A stretch of DNA of 46,602 bases, taken from Acidithiobacillus sp. GTDB taxonomy: Bacteria > Pseudomonadota > Gammaproteobacteria > Acidithiobacillales > Acidithiobacillaceae. Below, piece by piece: positions 1 to 9,243 of this stretch. The notes under the pieces were generated by a model that worked only from the letters and a program-made list of their open reading frames with translations, made no database searches and had not been told where the DNA came from. Every line of letters begins with the position of its first letter. The stretch's first letter is position 1. The translations under genes were made by a program, and so were the position numbers. The stretch lies in contig JAPTWR010000054.1 in NCBI GenBank assembly GCA_028065135.1, positions 1 through 46,602 of the forward strand, read 5' to 3'.

Positions 1-465
1 GTGACAGGCCGCCGCCACGCTTTTGAACAAATGCTTGCGCATCCATTCAGTCCCTTCGGCTTCGGGAATTTTCCCCAACGCCCGGCGCAGAGCGTCTTCG
101 CTGACGATCTTGCTCATCCCCAGGATCTGGGGACTAACGCCATCACTGCGTAATGCCGTGACGTGTGCGTAGCGTCGGTGACCCGCCAGGATGGAGAGAT
201 TCCAGGTGCCCAATACATCGCGCTTCTTCGGGGCGTTGGGGCTGTTGTAGATCAAGGGGCATTCTTCTGCCCAGGCATCAAACAGGCCGCTGACCTCCAG
301 AAACTCAGCAAAGAACACCAACTGGCCAAAGGGAGTAGCTGCCGATTCCGGATCCCAGGATACCTGAACGCGACCGCCCAGCGTGTCCACGATCATGGCC
401 TTTACTGCCGCAGGAATGGCCTTTTGCGGCCGATTTTCATCATCCCCCACAGGGTGAGCCTCCAT
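1..465 (-). CDS. DDE-type transposase, N-terminal part, cut by the window edge
   Basis: An open frame runs leftwards from an ATG at 465 to base 1 without a stop, giving 155 residues. It begins MEAHPVGDDENRPQKAIPAA and later reads TWNLSILAGHRRYAH and SEDALRRALGKIPEAEGTEW, the style of the N-terminal half of IS4-type DDE transposases. The catalytic residues would lie beyond the edge. The sequence upstream of the start (about 489-531, with AAATTCGGCGGTTACC on the minus strand) looks like the end of the insertion sequence, though its partner end is not visible. Whether the full copy is intact cannot be judged. The family assignment is from general resemblance only. Confidence 0.65.
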   Translation of the reverse strand, partial: MEAHPVGDDENRPQKAIPAAVKAMIVDTLGGRVQVSWDPESAATPFGQLVFFAEFLEVSGLFDAWAEECPLIYNSPNAPKKRDVLGTWNLSILAGHRRYAHVTALRSDGVSPQILGMSKIVSEDALRRALGKIPEAEGTEWMRKHLFKSVAAACH

Positions 466-559
466 TACAGGGGAAAAACCAATCCTATCAAAGGAATCCT
501 GCCAAATCAGCAGCGGTAACCGCCGAATTTAGGATTATTTGATGACGCTAAATGCTAAT

Positions 560-583
560 GTACCAAATAGACCACGGTGGTAC
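560..583. promoter_or_regulatory. Operator-like inverted repeat
   Basis: GTACCA at 560-565 is the reverse complement of TGGTAC at 578-583, and the inner part contains the palindrome ACCACGGTGGT (571-581). This is the style of a TetR-type operator. No intact gene lies beside it, so it may be left over from a promoter whose gene was destroyed by the flanking insertion sequences. Weak call. Confidence 0.25.
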
Positions 584-807
584 AATAGCTGTCAATTAGG
601 AACGTGCGGATGCTGCAGATTTACGGCCAGACTAAAAGCATCATTGTAATGGGATGAACCTCTCCTTCCCCTCATCTTGCATTGGTGTCACGGGTCGGCA
701 ATATGGCGCCACTTCAGGGGCGGCGTAATGGCGCCACCCACATAGTGCCTCAGTAGGGTCTTGAACTTCCCTTGATCGGTTACTCTCCCAGTTTTTGGGA
801 GGTGACC

Positions 808-1041
808 ATGAGTAATCGGAGGTTTGAGATATTTACGATTCGCCAAATCCTGGTGCGGATGCGCCAAGGTGATAGAGACAGGGAGATCGCCCGTTCCGGA
901 CTCATGGGGCGCAAGAAGTTAGGCGTCTTACGTCATCAAGCAGCACTGCACTGTCAATCAGCGTCAGCCATTGACCCTGCGTCAGCACAAAACATTTGCC
1001 ACCTATGGAGTGTTATAACGATTCGCAACTCTATGGACTAA
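808..1041 (+). pseudogene. istA: IS21-family transposase (istA) remnant
   Basis: The frame starts MSNRRFEIFTIRQILVRMRQ, then GDRDREIARSGLMGRKKLG, the characteristic start of IS21-family IstA proteins, after a GGAGG-like site. After about 46 residues the similarity stops and the frame ends at 1041, so only the N-terminus is left; IstA is normally several hundred residues. Two copies of ATGGCGCCAC (703-712 and 728-737), 25 bases apart, lie upstream and match the repeated terminal sites of IS21 elements. There is no istB. Confidence 0.75.
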
Positions 1042-1101
1042 AGCAAGAATATCAAATTCTTGATCTGATCAAAGGTGAACCAACCTGACGCTGATATCTG
1101 A

Positions 1102-1320
1102 TCAAAACTTGATACACTCAGGCGCTTTTTTACTCTCATGGGAGAGTGCAGCCCAGCGCGCTCGGGTGCTGGCCAGTGCGTCGTAGTAATCCACAACAAG
1201 CAATATCCTAGACCATATCGGGATGAATTTACCTTTTAGACCATCTGGGTAGGCGGTTCCGTCAACGTGTTCATGGTGGTGGCGTACGGTCTGGATGATG
1301 CGGGGGTCTAGTTTTCCCGG
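1102..1320 (-). pseudogene. HD-GYP c-di-GMP phosphodiesterase fragment
   Basis: On the minus strand an open stretch reads GKLDPRIIQTVRHHHEHVDG, then TAYPDGLKGKFIP and later LLVVDYYDALASTRARW. These are the conserved HHExxDGxGYPxGLxG and VxDxYDAL blocks of HD-GYP phosphodiesterases. An in-frame stop lies just upstream of the fragment and a stop at 1102-1104 ends it, so the HD metal-binding half is absent and this is a remnant. It sits directly downstream of the GGDEF-EAL gene on the same strand. Confidence 0.8.
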
Positions 1321-1451
1321 CGTTCACTTGGTAGGCCATAAGAATATCCTCATACAGACCAATCTAATGCGCATGACATATTGATGTCCATTGAACGAGA
1401 TGCTTGTTTGGCTTTGACACTGGACTTTGATCACTTCCCAGCTTCCAGAGA

Positions 1452-4121
1452 TCATTGACACAAAGAGATCCGATCATCATTGTGCTGTCGCTTCGTCAGG
1501 GCCAACAACTCCCTCAGTAGCAAGCGGTTTTCCAGGTCCAGCAGGTTTCCCTGATGCATGGCCCCCTCCACATCCCCAGCATCCAGAAGGGACTTGGCCT
1601 CGCGGGCGAACCAATGAATCCGTTCATGGCGGGCGAGGAGATCCGCGAAATCCGCCGACTGGCCAAAGAGGAGCGCGCCCTCCCCCCGCAGCCACAGCCC
1701 CAGATGGCAATACTCCTCGGCATCCTCTTCCAGGACGTGGACGGGGAATGGATTTTCCTGGCGCAGGGCGCGGAGGAACGCCTGCACGCGCAGGGTGTGC
1801 CATTCCAGGATCGGCGGCAGGACGTCCATGGGGGGCAAGGCATCCTCCAGTTGTTGGGGAGCGGGACGAAAACGGGCGATCCAGGAAGGGATGTCCTCGG
1901 CCGGAAGCGGCATGGAGAAGAGATACCCTTGCAGATGGCTGCAGCCCATCTTGGCCAGCAAGGCGGCGTTCTCTGCCGTTTCCACTCCCTCGGCAATCAC
2001 TTCCAGACCCAGCATGCGGCTGGCGGTGATGACCGCCGCGACGATGGCGAGATCCTTGGGATCATTGATCATGTCGCGTACAAAACTCTGGTCGATCTTG
2101 ATGGCATTGGCTGGGAGCTGCTGGAGGTAGGTCAGAGAGGCATTGCCGGTGCCGAAGTCGTCGAGGGCGATGCGTACCCCCAGACCATGGCAGTTTTTCA
2201 GAACCGTCTGGGCTTCCGCAAGATTGAGCAGCGGAGCCGATTCGGTGATTTCGATCTCCAGTTGCCCCGGCGGCACGCTCGGGTGATTGGCCAAGGCTTC
2301 CCGCAGATCCTCCAGGAAGCGGGCATCGAGCAGGTGGCGCGTGCTGATATTCACCGCTACGCGCAGCGGCAGGCCCTCCCCTTGCCAGATCTCCCCTTGT
2401 CGCAACGCCGCGTCCAGGACGAAGCGGCCGATGGCGCGCGCGAGGCGGGGATGATCCAGGGCGGAGAAGAAGGCCGCTGGCGCAAGCAGTCCTTTCTCCG
2501 GGTGTTCCAGCCGGATGAGGGCCTCCACGCCCAGAACCGTGCCGGCGCTGGATACGATCGGCTGGTAGTGCAGGATCAGGCGGCCATCGTGCAACGCCTG
2601 CTCCAGCAGAACGCGTGCCCCCGATTCTGTCTGCACGGCTTCATTCATGGCCAGGGTATGCAGTTGAAACTGGTCCCGGCCCGCATCCTTGGCGGCATAG
2701 AGCGCCATATCGGCGTGCCGGATCAGGGTGCCGGTATCGCTGTCGTCCAGGGGATAGAGGGTGACGCCGAGGCTGCCGGAAATACTGACCGCTTCGCCAT
2801 GAATTTCCTGCGATTCGCGGATGGCGGCGAGCAATCGCTCGCAGACGACTTCGAGATCGTCGAGGTGCTCCAGGCCGGGCAGCAGTAGGCCAAACTCATC
2901 GCCGCCCATGCGCGCGAGGGTATCCCCTGCCCGCAACTGCGCCTGCAACCGTTGCACCACGGCTTGCAGCAACTGGTCTCCGGCGTCATGGCCCAGACGA
3001 TCATTCACCTGCTTGAATCCATCCAGGTCGAGGAGCGCCACCCCCAGCAGCTGCTCGCGCCGCAGCGTTTGGTCTCGGGCGATCTCCAGGCGGTCCAGGA
3101 AGAGGACGCGGTTGGGCAGGGCGGTAAGGGGGTCGCGTAAGGCTTGGTTGCGCAGCAGGAGCACCAGTTCCCCAAGATGGGCAAAGGCATCGAAGTACGT
3201 CGATCCTACCCTATGGAAATAACCCTTCTCGCGCACTCCGATCAGGCCTACACCGCGCAGATCCTCTGCTCCGAAAGGAAAGATGCCCATTTCCTCAATG
3301 CGGTTGCGCAAGGCCTTGATCCATTCCGGGGCCTGCGGATCATCCACGGACTGAATGACGGTGTGCCCGCTTTCCAAGGCCTCCCAGCAGGGATCTCCGG
3401 CGATCTTCGGGATCTGCAGCGCTGGCAACGGGAGTCCAGCCATGCACTCCAGGGTTAATATCTCCCCCATGGCGTCACTCACCACATAACCGGCCAGGCG
3501 CACGTTGGCGCTCTTGCGCGGCAAGGCTTCGCAGATTTGCTGCAGCAAACCCTCCGGCCGTGGGGACGCGTCACCGCGGGGAGTCGCAAGCACGCCCAGC
3601 AGCACATCAAACAAGGCCAGCCTCTCGGCATCGGTCTCGCGGGAGGCGCGGGCATAGCCGTCGAGCTGGACCATGAGGTCGCCAGTCAGCAGGCGGAACA
3701 GGGCGTCCCGCAGCAGATTCCGATCGCTCTCGGGGACGTACTCCTGGAGTACATTTTGCCAATGGCGCCAGTAGAGGATATAGGCGCCTGCGACCCAGGA
3801 GGGCTCGATGCCGAGACGGTGGTGCAGGGCCCCGATTCTGCGCATGGACTCCCGCCAGGACTTATCCAGGTGGCTGGCCAGAAGCCCGCTGACGTGCTCC
3901 GCCTGTTTCTGGATCAGAGCATCCAGACGCGCGCGGGAGAAATCCCGGAAGACGGCGGCGGTGACGGGGTGAGCAAGCAGGTAGTCGTAGAAAGCATGGG
4001 CAAGCGCAGGCGTTTCCGCCTCCAGGCAGTCCCGGTAGCGGTCGATGAGCTGAAAGTCCGTATCCTGCAGACCAAGAAAATTGGGGAGAGTGCTGGTGGC
4101 GTCCATCTTCGAAATACTCAT
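1452..4121 (-). CDS. Protoglobin-GAF-GGDEF-EAL-CZB cyclic-di-GMP signalling protein
   Basis: This 889-residue soluble protein probably makes and/or breaks cyclic-di-GMP in response to a heme-bound gas and perhaps zinc. Residues about 10-170 look like a protoglobin sensor, with the likely proximal histidine in ALHHRLGIEPSW (about residue 100). About 190-325 is GAF-like. GGDEF is at 406-410 (ARMGGDEFGLLL) in a domain of about 330-490. The EAL domain (about 510-755) keeps VEALIRLEH, NIS, EIT, DDFGTG, IKID and EGVET, so both catalytic domains look intact. The last 110 residues carry CHLGLW and HERIHWFA, the pattern of a CZB zinc-binding domain. No transmembrane segment is visible. The start is the most upstream ATG; ATG 4106 is an alternative. 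Family functions are established, but which activity dominates is unknown. Confidence 0.9.
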   Translation of the reverse strand: MSISKMDATSTLPNFLGLQDTDFQLIDRYRDCLEAETPALAHAFYDYLLAHPVTAAVFRDFSRARLDALIQKQAEHVSGLLASHLDKSWRESMRRIGALHHRLGIEPSWVAGAYILYWRHWQNVLQEYVPESDRNLLRDALFRLLTGDLMVQLDGYARASRETDAERLALFDVLLGVLATPRGDASPRPEGLLQQICEALPRKSANVRLAGYVVSDAMGEILTLECMAGLPLPALQIPKIAGDPCWEALESGHTVIQSVDDPQAPEWIKALRNRIEEMGIFPFGAEDLRGVGLIGVREKGYFHRVGSTYFDAFAHLGELVLLLRNQALRDPLTALPNRVLFLDRLEIARDQTLRREQLLGVALLDLDGFKQVNDRLGHDAGDQLLQAVVQRLQAQLRAGDTLARMGGDEFGLLLPGLEHLDDLEVVCERLLAAIRESQEIHGEAVSISGSLGVTLYPLDDSDTGTLIRHADMALYAAKDAGRDQFQLHTLAMNEAVQTESGARVLLEQALHDGRLILHYQPIVSSAGTVLGVEALIRLEHPEKGLLAPAAFFSALDHPRLARAIGRFVLDAALRQGEIWQGEGLPLRVAVNISTRHLLDARFLEDLREALANHPSVPPGQLEIEITESAPLLNLAEAQTVLKNCHGLGVRIALDDFGTGNASLTYLQQLPANAIKIDQSFVRDMINDPKDLAIVAAVITASRMLGLEVIAEGVETAENAALLAKMGCSHLQGYLFSMPLPAEDIPSWIARFRPAPQQLEDALPPMDVLPPILEWHTLRVQAFLRALRQENPFPVHVLEEDAEEYCHLGLWLRGEGALLFGQSADFADLLARHERIHWFAREAKSLLDAGDVEGAMHQGNLLDLENRLLLRELLALTKRQHNDDRISLCQ

Positions 4122-4352
4122 CCTGTGGGCATCAAGTTTTTGCCCGACGATTTTATTTGGTTGGTGTGTGCGTTAGGTGGCAATGAAGGTGGCTTTGGTG
4201 ATGGAGGGCATAGTGTATTCCCGTACATTTCGTGGGTACATTGGCGTTACGGAGAAAATCATAACCACGAGACATTTGTATTGTTTTGCCCCATCTGACG
4301 CCTTCAATGCTAAGTCTACAACAGATGGAGCGGCAGCTGAAGGCCGAAGTGC

Positions 4353-5990
4353 AGCCCAAATTCCGCGATTGAAGCAGGCGACTATGGTGCGATGGGGAGG
4401 GAGCAGGTTTTCGGCAAGATTTAGGGTCGTGCGCGACGATATATTCAGCGATATATCACTGATTGCGGTGGTTTTTGCGTGGGATTCAGGTATAAGAACC
4501 CTGCCAATCCGGGCGTCGGGCAGCGATGTCCATCGTGCAGTGCGCGATCCTGGTGGTGCTTGTCCTTACGCGCCGGTCATCCGGGTGCAGGGTCGTGAAT
4601 GAAGGCGTAAGCGCGGCTCCGAATGGCCGCAAAGTCTTCTGCAACAGTTGCCGCCACCTTCAGGACCCAGGTACCAGCATGGCGGATCAGGCGGCCCGGT
4701 ATTTGAAATAGCCGCCAGCGCACGGTGGCCACCCGATGCCGCTGCCAGCCTTCGCCGAGGGCCGAGTGTTTGAAGAGCACGAACAGATTGTGGGCGATGA
4801 CCCCGATTCGGAAGAAGGCCGCATTAGCGCTCTCATGGCCGCAAGGCATCCGTTCCATGCCGAAGCCGATTTTGAGTTCCTTGATGCCATTCTCGGAATG
4901 TTCACCCCGCTGGCGGTACCAGATCAGCACATCGGCGGCACTGCCCGTGCGGTTGCTGGCAATGACGTGGTAATGGGGCCGGTCTTTTTCCAGCAGTTCC
5001 GCCTGATGGTGATACCGCACTACGATGAGACGGAAGGCTTTGTGGGTATGCTCCATGCTGTGCACGGTCTCGGCTACGGCGCAATCGGCATACTGGGTCC
5101 AGGCGGAATCTGGAATGGCGGCGATGGCTTCCAGCGTCGGGGCATCCAGCTTGCCGCCGATGGCGAAGGTCTTGCCGGTCTCTTCGCAGTAATTGAACAG
5201 ATCGGCCTGATAGCTGGCGGAGTCCGCACGGACGGACGTAAGGGTATGTTCTTTGGGCAGGCGCGCTTCGCAGGCTTTGACGAAATCAAGATTGGCGCTG
5301 GCCGGAGCGACATTCCCGGCCCGGAAGTCGTCGTGGATCACCACCCCGGCTTCGGCCAAGTGCCCCACCATGGGCATGTAGCCCCGTTCCCCTTTGTAGG
5401 TCCAGGCCGCATCCCGTTTCTCCGCAACAATCTGGGTGGCATCGATATCCAGGGTGTGTGTCCGGCGTTCCAGCTTGCGCAGGCGCAGGGCCACGATCCG
5501 GTGGTTCACCCGGTCCAGCCCCGCCAGACCTGCACCTTCTCCGGTGCGGCGCAGCCAGTCTCCCGCCGCGTCCGTGCTGGGTAAAGTATCCAGATGCAGC
5601 AGGCTGCGTAAGCCCTTATCCATATGGATCATCCGCAGATCCTCCAGAGAACGTCCGCCACCAGTCAGCATCAATACGAAGGGCAGAACATGCGGAATCG
5701 CTCCATAACCCCGCTTGCTGCCCGGCTTGGGCATTTCCTGTTCCAGCCAGCGATGAACGCCCAGCCCTCGAATGAACTCTCCATGGAGCCCCAACCCTGA
5801 TTGTGCGGTCATGGGTTCTTCAGTTGCTGCCACCTTGAAAGGAAGCACGGTTCGTGCCATTTTTCTCATCGGACCCTCCTGTAAGTCTCCCGGCAGGTGA
5901 TCTGCTTTCGCAAAGCCATTATACCGGAAACCTTTACAGATCGGGTCCTTCAATCCACTTCCACCTTATTCCATCGCGGAATTAAGGGCT
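4353..5990 (-). mobile_element. IS1380-like insertion sequence
   Basis: The element is about 1.64 kb, the usual size for the family. Imperfect terminal inverted repeats bracket one transposase gene. The left end reads AGCCC-AAATTCCGCGAT from 4353, and the right end, read on the other strand from 5990, is AGCCCTTAATTCCGCGATGG. I see no clear 4-base target duplication, so the exact outer bases are uncertain and the copy may have recombined. Confidence 0.7.
4577..5869 (-). CDS. IS1380-family transposase
   Basis: This 430-residue DDE transposase has DIDATQIVAEKRDA (first Asp region), VRADSASYQADLF (second Asp) and YRQRGEHSENGIKELKIGFG (the Glu-containing block typical of IS1380). The start at 5869 was chosen because AGGAGGG lies five bases upstream on the minus strand; a longer frame to 5953 lacks such a site. 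The length fits a complete, probably active enzyme. It is the only gene between the terminal repeats. Confidence 0.9.
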   Translation of the reverse strand: MRKMARTVLPFKVAATEEPMTAQSGLGLHGEFIRGLGVHRWLEQEMPKPGSKRGYGAIPHVLPFVLMLTGGGRSLEDLRMIHMDKGLRSLLHLDTLPSTDAAGDWLRRTGEGAGLAGLDRVNHRIVALRLRKLERRTHTLDIDATQIVAEKRDAAWTYKGERGYMPMVGHLAEAGVVIHDDFRAGNVAPASANLDFVKACEARLPKEHTLTSVRADSASYQADLFNYCEETGKTFAIGGKLDAPTLEAIAAIPDSAWTQYADCAVAETVHSMEHTHKAFRLIVVRYHHQAELLEKDRPHYHVIASNRTGSAADVLIWYRQRGEHSENGIKELKIGFGMERMPCGHESANAAFFRIGVIAHNLFVLFKHSALGEGWQRHRVATVRWRLFQIPGRLIRHAGTWVLKVAATVAEDFAAIRSRAYAFIHDPAPG

Positions 5991-6150
5991 ATCTGCTCAC
6001 TCCATCCTGTAGATCTTTGGCCTGGGCCTGTAGCCTCTTTGCGCTGGGCACCATCTGATAGACTCATCAGGTCAGGCGAGGAGGTTACCTATTGCCAAGC
6101 CCAGAACCAGAGCGCAGCCCTGATCTCCGCAAGATCATCCATGCGAGAAT

Positions 6151-6610
6151 TTATCGGCCGACATCATTTTCAATTATATTCCCGTCTCTGTCGGTTACTG
6201 TAATGGTTAAAGCATCGGTTAAATGAAGCCGATCTTCCAACCCTAAGCAAACCTTATTCAGAAACCGCATCATGTAGTCGGCAGTTGTCGAATTTTGGTC
6301 GAGAATAACCGTAATAATATCCTCATGTGTGGCCACTAATGAGGCGCCAGTCTGTAGTCCGATAGTCGTGACGACGATTCCACCAGTAGCACGCAAGTCT
6401 TTAATTCTGTATGCTAGACCCGCGATGGTTTCTTGGGTTACATTCGACCACGACGATTGAGCCGTCAGCATCATTAACGCCTTTAGCGTCGATTTCCCAA
6501 GACGTGCCACTCAATCCTGGCAGTATCTGTTTCTCTTCAAACCGACCAAGGGCAAAGTGTTCGGCGAATTTTATTCAAAAGATATGCCGCCACTTCTTCA
6601 TATGAGCGCC
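6151..6610 (-). pseudogene. Frameshifted restriction-endonuclease-like protein
   Basis: Three minus-strand frames join into one protein. It begins YEEVAAYLLNK; after a run of four A bases the frame shifts to FAEHFALGRFEEKQILPGLS and GTSWEIDAKGVNDADGSIVV. After VECNP it shifts again, with some residues lost, to AGLAYRIKDLRATGGIVVTT and continues to the stop at 6151. The WEIDAKG and GGIVVTT-GLQ-GA blocks recall conserved restriction-endonuclease-fold hypothetical proteins. With two frame breaks it should be non-functional. The open 119-residue tail alone would look like a real gene but lacks the likely active-site strand. Confidence 0.65.
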
Positions 6611-6620
6611 ATTGATGTGA

Positions 6621-7583
6621 GCACATTGCGTTTTTATTCCTTCTTTAAGGTTTCTGCGGCCTTTTATCTGCGAATAATTATTTTGCGCTGTTTGGTAACT
6701 GTTTCGCTACGATTAACTATTGTTATTTTATTGTGAACGCGATTTTAATTCTTCATGCATCATTAAATTCTACTTGGCAAACTGCAAGATTGCATTCTCG
6801 CATGCGTTACTGAGCATTTATATTCTGAGCTGCAACTCCGCCTTTCTGCCTATGAGATGTGATCCGTACATCAGTTACAGGAAATCTTCTCTGATGTTGG
6901 GACGCTTAACGATCAATTTCACTCGACGGCGGAATGTGGCGAAGCCCGCTGTAGATGGTAAGCAAGGTTACATGGCATTGCGATGCTACGAGCCAACTTT
7001 GGCAGAGGGGCCACCTTGGCCGAATATCAACGCAAAGAACGCCGCTGCGACGATTGATGCTGCGAACTGTCGACAAGCGATACTGCTGATTGCCTTTGCT
7101 TTATCAGAACTGCGAGACGCGTGTGTACTTATTTCAACCTCCTTTGCTACATGTGAAGAACCAGATGAACCGGAAAGGCTAATTTGGAATGACACAGCAA
7201 CGCCCTCTGACATTGATACCTGCGGAATTGAACCGCACACTTTGCCCATCTGCCAAAGCTGGCTCGCACACCTCCTTTTATGACGCCCAACGGCGTTCTT
7301 CAAGAGAACTAGTCATGAACCACCCGCAGGCTAAGCCCGACCGGCACCGCCTTTACTCCTTGAAGGCTACCGCAACTCAATGACTGCTTCCAGTCTGTAC
7401 CGGCCCTTCAAGCACCCATCGCGAACCCCATTGGATTCATGCGTCAGGCACCCCGCACCTACAGGATACACTGATATTCGCAGTATGCACCGAAGCATGC
7501 CCCAATATTCTGCAGCGGAGTCCCTGATGAATGTTCTTCAGAAGCAGAGCTTCTCCAGCCCGTAGCTGATACAGCGACCGGAC
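6621..7583. other. Gene-poor stretch
   Basis: No gene I can support. Bases 6630-6800 are clearly richer in A and T than the surroundings and could hold the promoter of the broken leftward gene or a former junction. Open frames of 187 residues (6720-7283, +) and 105 residues (6986-7303, -) have no recognisable motif, signal or good start site. This is the boundary between the insertion-sequence cluster and the transfer region. Confidence 0.5.
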
Positions 7584-7631
7584 CACAAACAGGTCTCCGA
7601 TGGCCATTACCAGACAGTACCACCGATCTGG
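7584..7631 (+). promoter_or_regulatory. Transfer-regulon leader element, copy 1
   Basis: Conserved block 7584-7611: CACAAACAGG, then TCTCCG, then ATGGCCATTACC. The ATG at 7600 opens a 12-residue frame (MAITRQYHRSGD) that stops 3 bases before the gene start at 7642. Hairpin: CCAGA (7610-7614) with TCTGG (7627-7631), whose 3' arm runs into the GGAG site of the Toprim gene. Confidence 0.8.
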
Positions 7632-7641
7632 AGATTGAGCC

Positions 7642-9243
7642 ATGGCTGCATCCATCAACACCGAAGCCCTCACCCGAATCCCCTTACCCGCCATATTGGC
7701 CGATCATGGCTACGGTCTCCAGCAGACCGGACCAGGGCGCTTTCTTGCGGAGAGCCCGGACCATGCGGAACGCCTCAGCATCTCACGTCTGCCTGATGGC
7801 AAATGGGTCTACCGCGACCAAAACCACCATGACAACAAGGGGAACGCCTTGCATTTCATGCAGTCGCATGGACACACGGGGTTTCAGGTCGCTGCCAATG
7901 CACTGACCGCCTACACCCAGCCTGAGCGTCTGGCCGAAGCGCAGTCCTTGTTGAACGACCTGGATCATCGGTATCGGGACGCAGGTCGTGAGGAATTACA
8001 GCGTTTCAACGCAGACATTCCCCTGAATCGTCTGGCGGAGGCGCATGGATGGGTGCTGGACGTCAAAGAATCCACCAGGACCTGGGAGAAATATCGCAGT
8101 CCCTCTGGCGACGCCATCGTCATCAATCCGGCAAAAAACCTGTACTTCCACCAGCAGAACAAGGATCACGACAAGGGCGGCGTCGTTCAGTTTACACAGG
8201 CCCATGTCCTGAATAATGGCTCTCTGGGGGAAGTCCGCAAATACCTTCGGGACTTCGCCGGTGATAAGCGGTATGAGTGGCAAATAGAAGCACAGCAGCG
8301 CGCAGCAAGTACCCCCCTGGCTCTACAGATTGAAAATCGCAATGATGAGTGGAAAGCCTTGCCCACCCTCACCCCCAAATCTCTGCGCTACCTGACGGAT
8401 CAGCGCGGTCTGGATGTGAAAACCATTGCCGCTTATGGCGACCGCAGCATGCGCACAGAGATTTACCGGACGCCGGGCGGCGGCGAACTCCATAACGTGG
8501 CCTTTGCCAATGTCGCCGTAGATCAGGATAACAAGGCCGTCCTTTCCGGATGGGAAAAGAAGGGTGCCGGCACTGAAAAATCCTTTAGTGGTTTTCATGG
8601 TCAACGGGGCATCACGGTGTTCAAGCACAAAGACTTCAACAGTCGGGACGAGCGGCCACCAGAGGATGTGGGGACCTGCCAGAAGATGGTGCTCTGCGAG
8701 TCGTCCATTGATGCCCTTTCCAAAGCGCAGATGGATCGTTGCCGACCAGGAGATATTTATGTGTCCACGGGCGGCACCCCGTCTGCAGCGGCAAAAAAAG
8801 CGCTGGCGGCGCTGATTCAGAAAAGCCAGCCCCAAGAAGTTATTCTAGCCTTCGATAATGACACGGCGGGGCATGGATATGCGCGCCAAATGCAGGAACA
8901 CCTGGCAGAACAAAGTCAGACGCCTGGTATGCCCACCTTTAGTATCCGTAAGGAATTCCCAGAAGGCGCCAAGGACTGGAATGAGGTACTGAAACCGAAA
9001 GCAATGGATTCTCGCCCGCGAGTACCTCAACGGACGGAACCGGAACGTATCCCGGGCCAGGGTCGAGGAATCGCCCCATCACAGGATCATTCCGACCAGT
9101 CCGCAGGCCAGCCCATGAACGTGGAGGCGGAAAATATCCTTGCCCACATCCAGACCAATGCGCCGCCCCTGGACATAAAGTGGAAAAGGGCTATAGACAG
9201 GGCATGCCGAACCCCCGAAAAAAAGCGGGGAATCGAACGATGA
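7642..9243 (+). CDS. Toprim/DUF3991 primase-like protein with Gly-Ile-Glu-Arg tail
   Basis: This 533-residue protein is related to plasmid primase-like proteins. Two similar N-terminal units (about 5-90 and 125-215) look like CHC2 primase zinc-finger folds that have lost their cysteines; both carry the W.YRD/NKGNALHF or LYFHQQ/KGGVVQFTQ pattern. Residues about 245-330 match DUF3991 (SLRYLTDQRGLDVKTIAAYG). A Toprim domain follows, with LCESSIDAL (about 349) and AFDNDTAG (about 402). A polar linker then leads to a basic end, TPEKKRGIER. The gene overlaps the methylase by ATGA. RP4 TraC shows that plasmid primases can enter the recipient; such transfer here is inference. Confidence 0.85.
   Translation: MAASINTEALTRIPLPAILADHGYGLQQTGPGRFLAESPDHAERLSISRLPDGKWVYRDQNHHDNKGNALHFMQSHGHTGFQVAANALTAYTQPERLAEAQSLLNDLDHRYRDAGREELQRFNADIPLNRLAEAHGWVLDVKESTRTWEKYRSPSGDAIVINPAKNLYFHQQNKDHDKGGVVQFTQAHVLNNGSLGEVRKYLRDFAGDKRYEWQIEAQQRAASTPLALQIENRNDEWKALPTLTPKSLRYLTDQRGLDVKTIAAYGDRSMRTEIYRTPGGGELHNVAFANVAVDQDNKAVLSGWEKKGAGTEKSFSGFHGQRGITVFKHKDFNSRDERPPEDVGTCQKMVLCESSIDALSKAQMDRCRPGDIYVSTGGTPSAAAKKALAALIQKSQPQEVILAFDNDTAGHGYARQMQEHLAEQSQTPGMPTFSIRKEFPEGAKDWNEVLKPKAMDSRPRVPQRTEPERIPGQGRGIAPSQDHSDQSAGQPMNVEAENILAHIQTNAPPLDIKWKRAIDRACRTPEKKRGIER

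Noticed and set aside
1554..2888. A 444-residue open frame on the + strand
   Set aside because: It lies opposite the well-supported GGDEF-EAL gene; it has no motif and reflects the high G+C of that gene.
7221..7237. A tRNA T-arm-like sequence on the minus strand (TGCGG, TTCAATT, CCGCA)
   Set aside because: The T-arm is perfect, but no acceptor stem, D-arm or anticodon arm fits around it.
6720..7283. A 187-residue open frame on the + strand, and a 105-residue one on the - strand at 6986-7303
   Set aside because: No motif, no convincing ribosome site, odd composition (many Cys and Ser), and they overlap each other.
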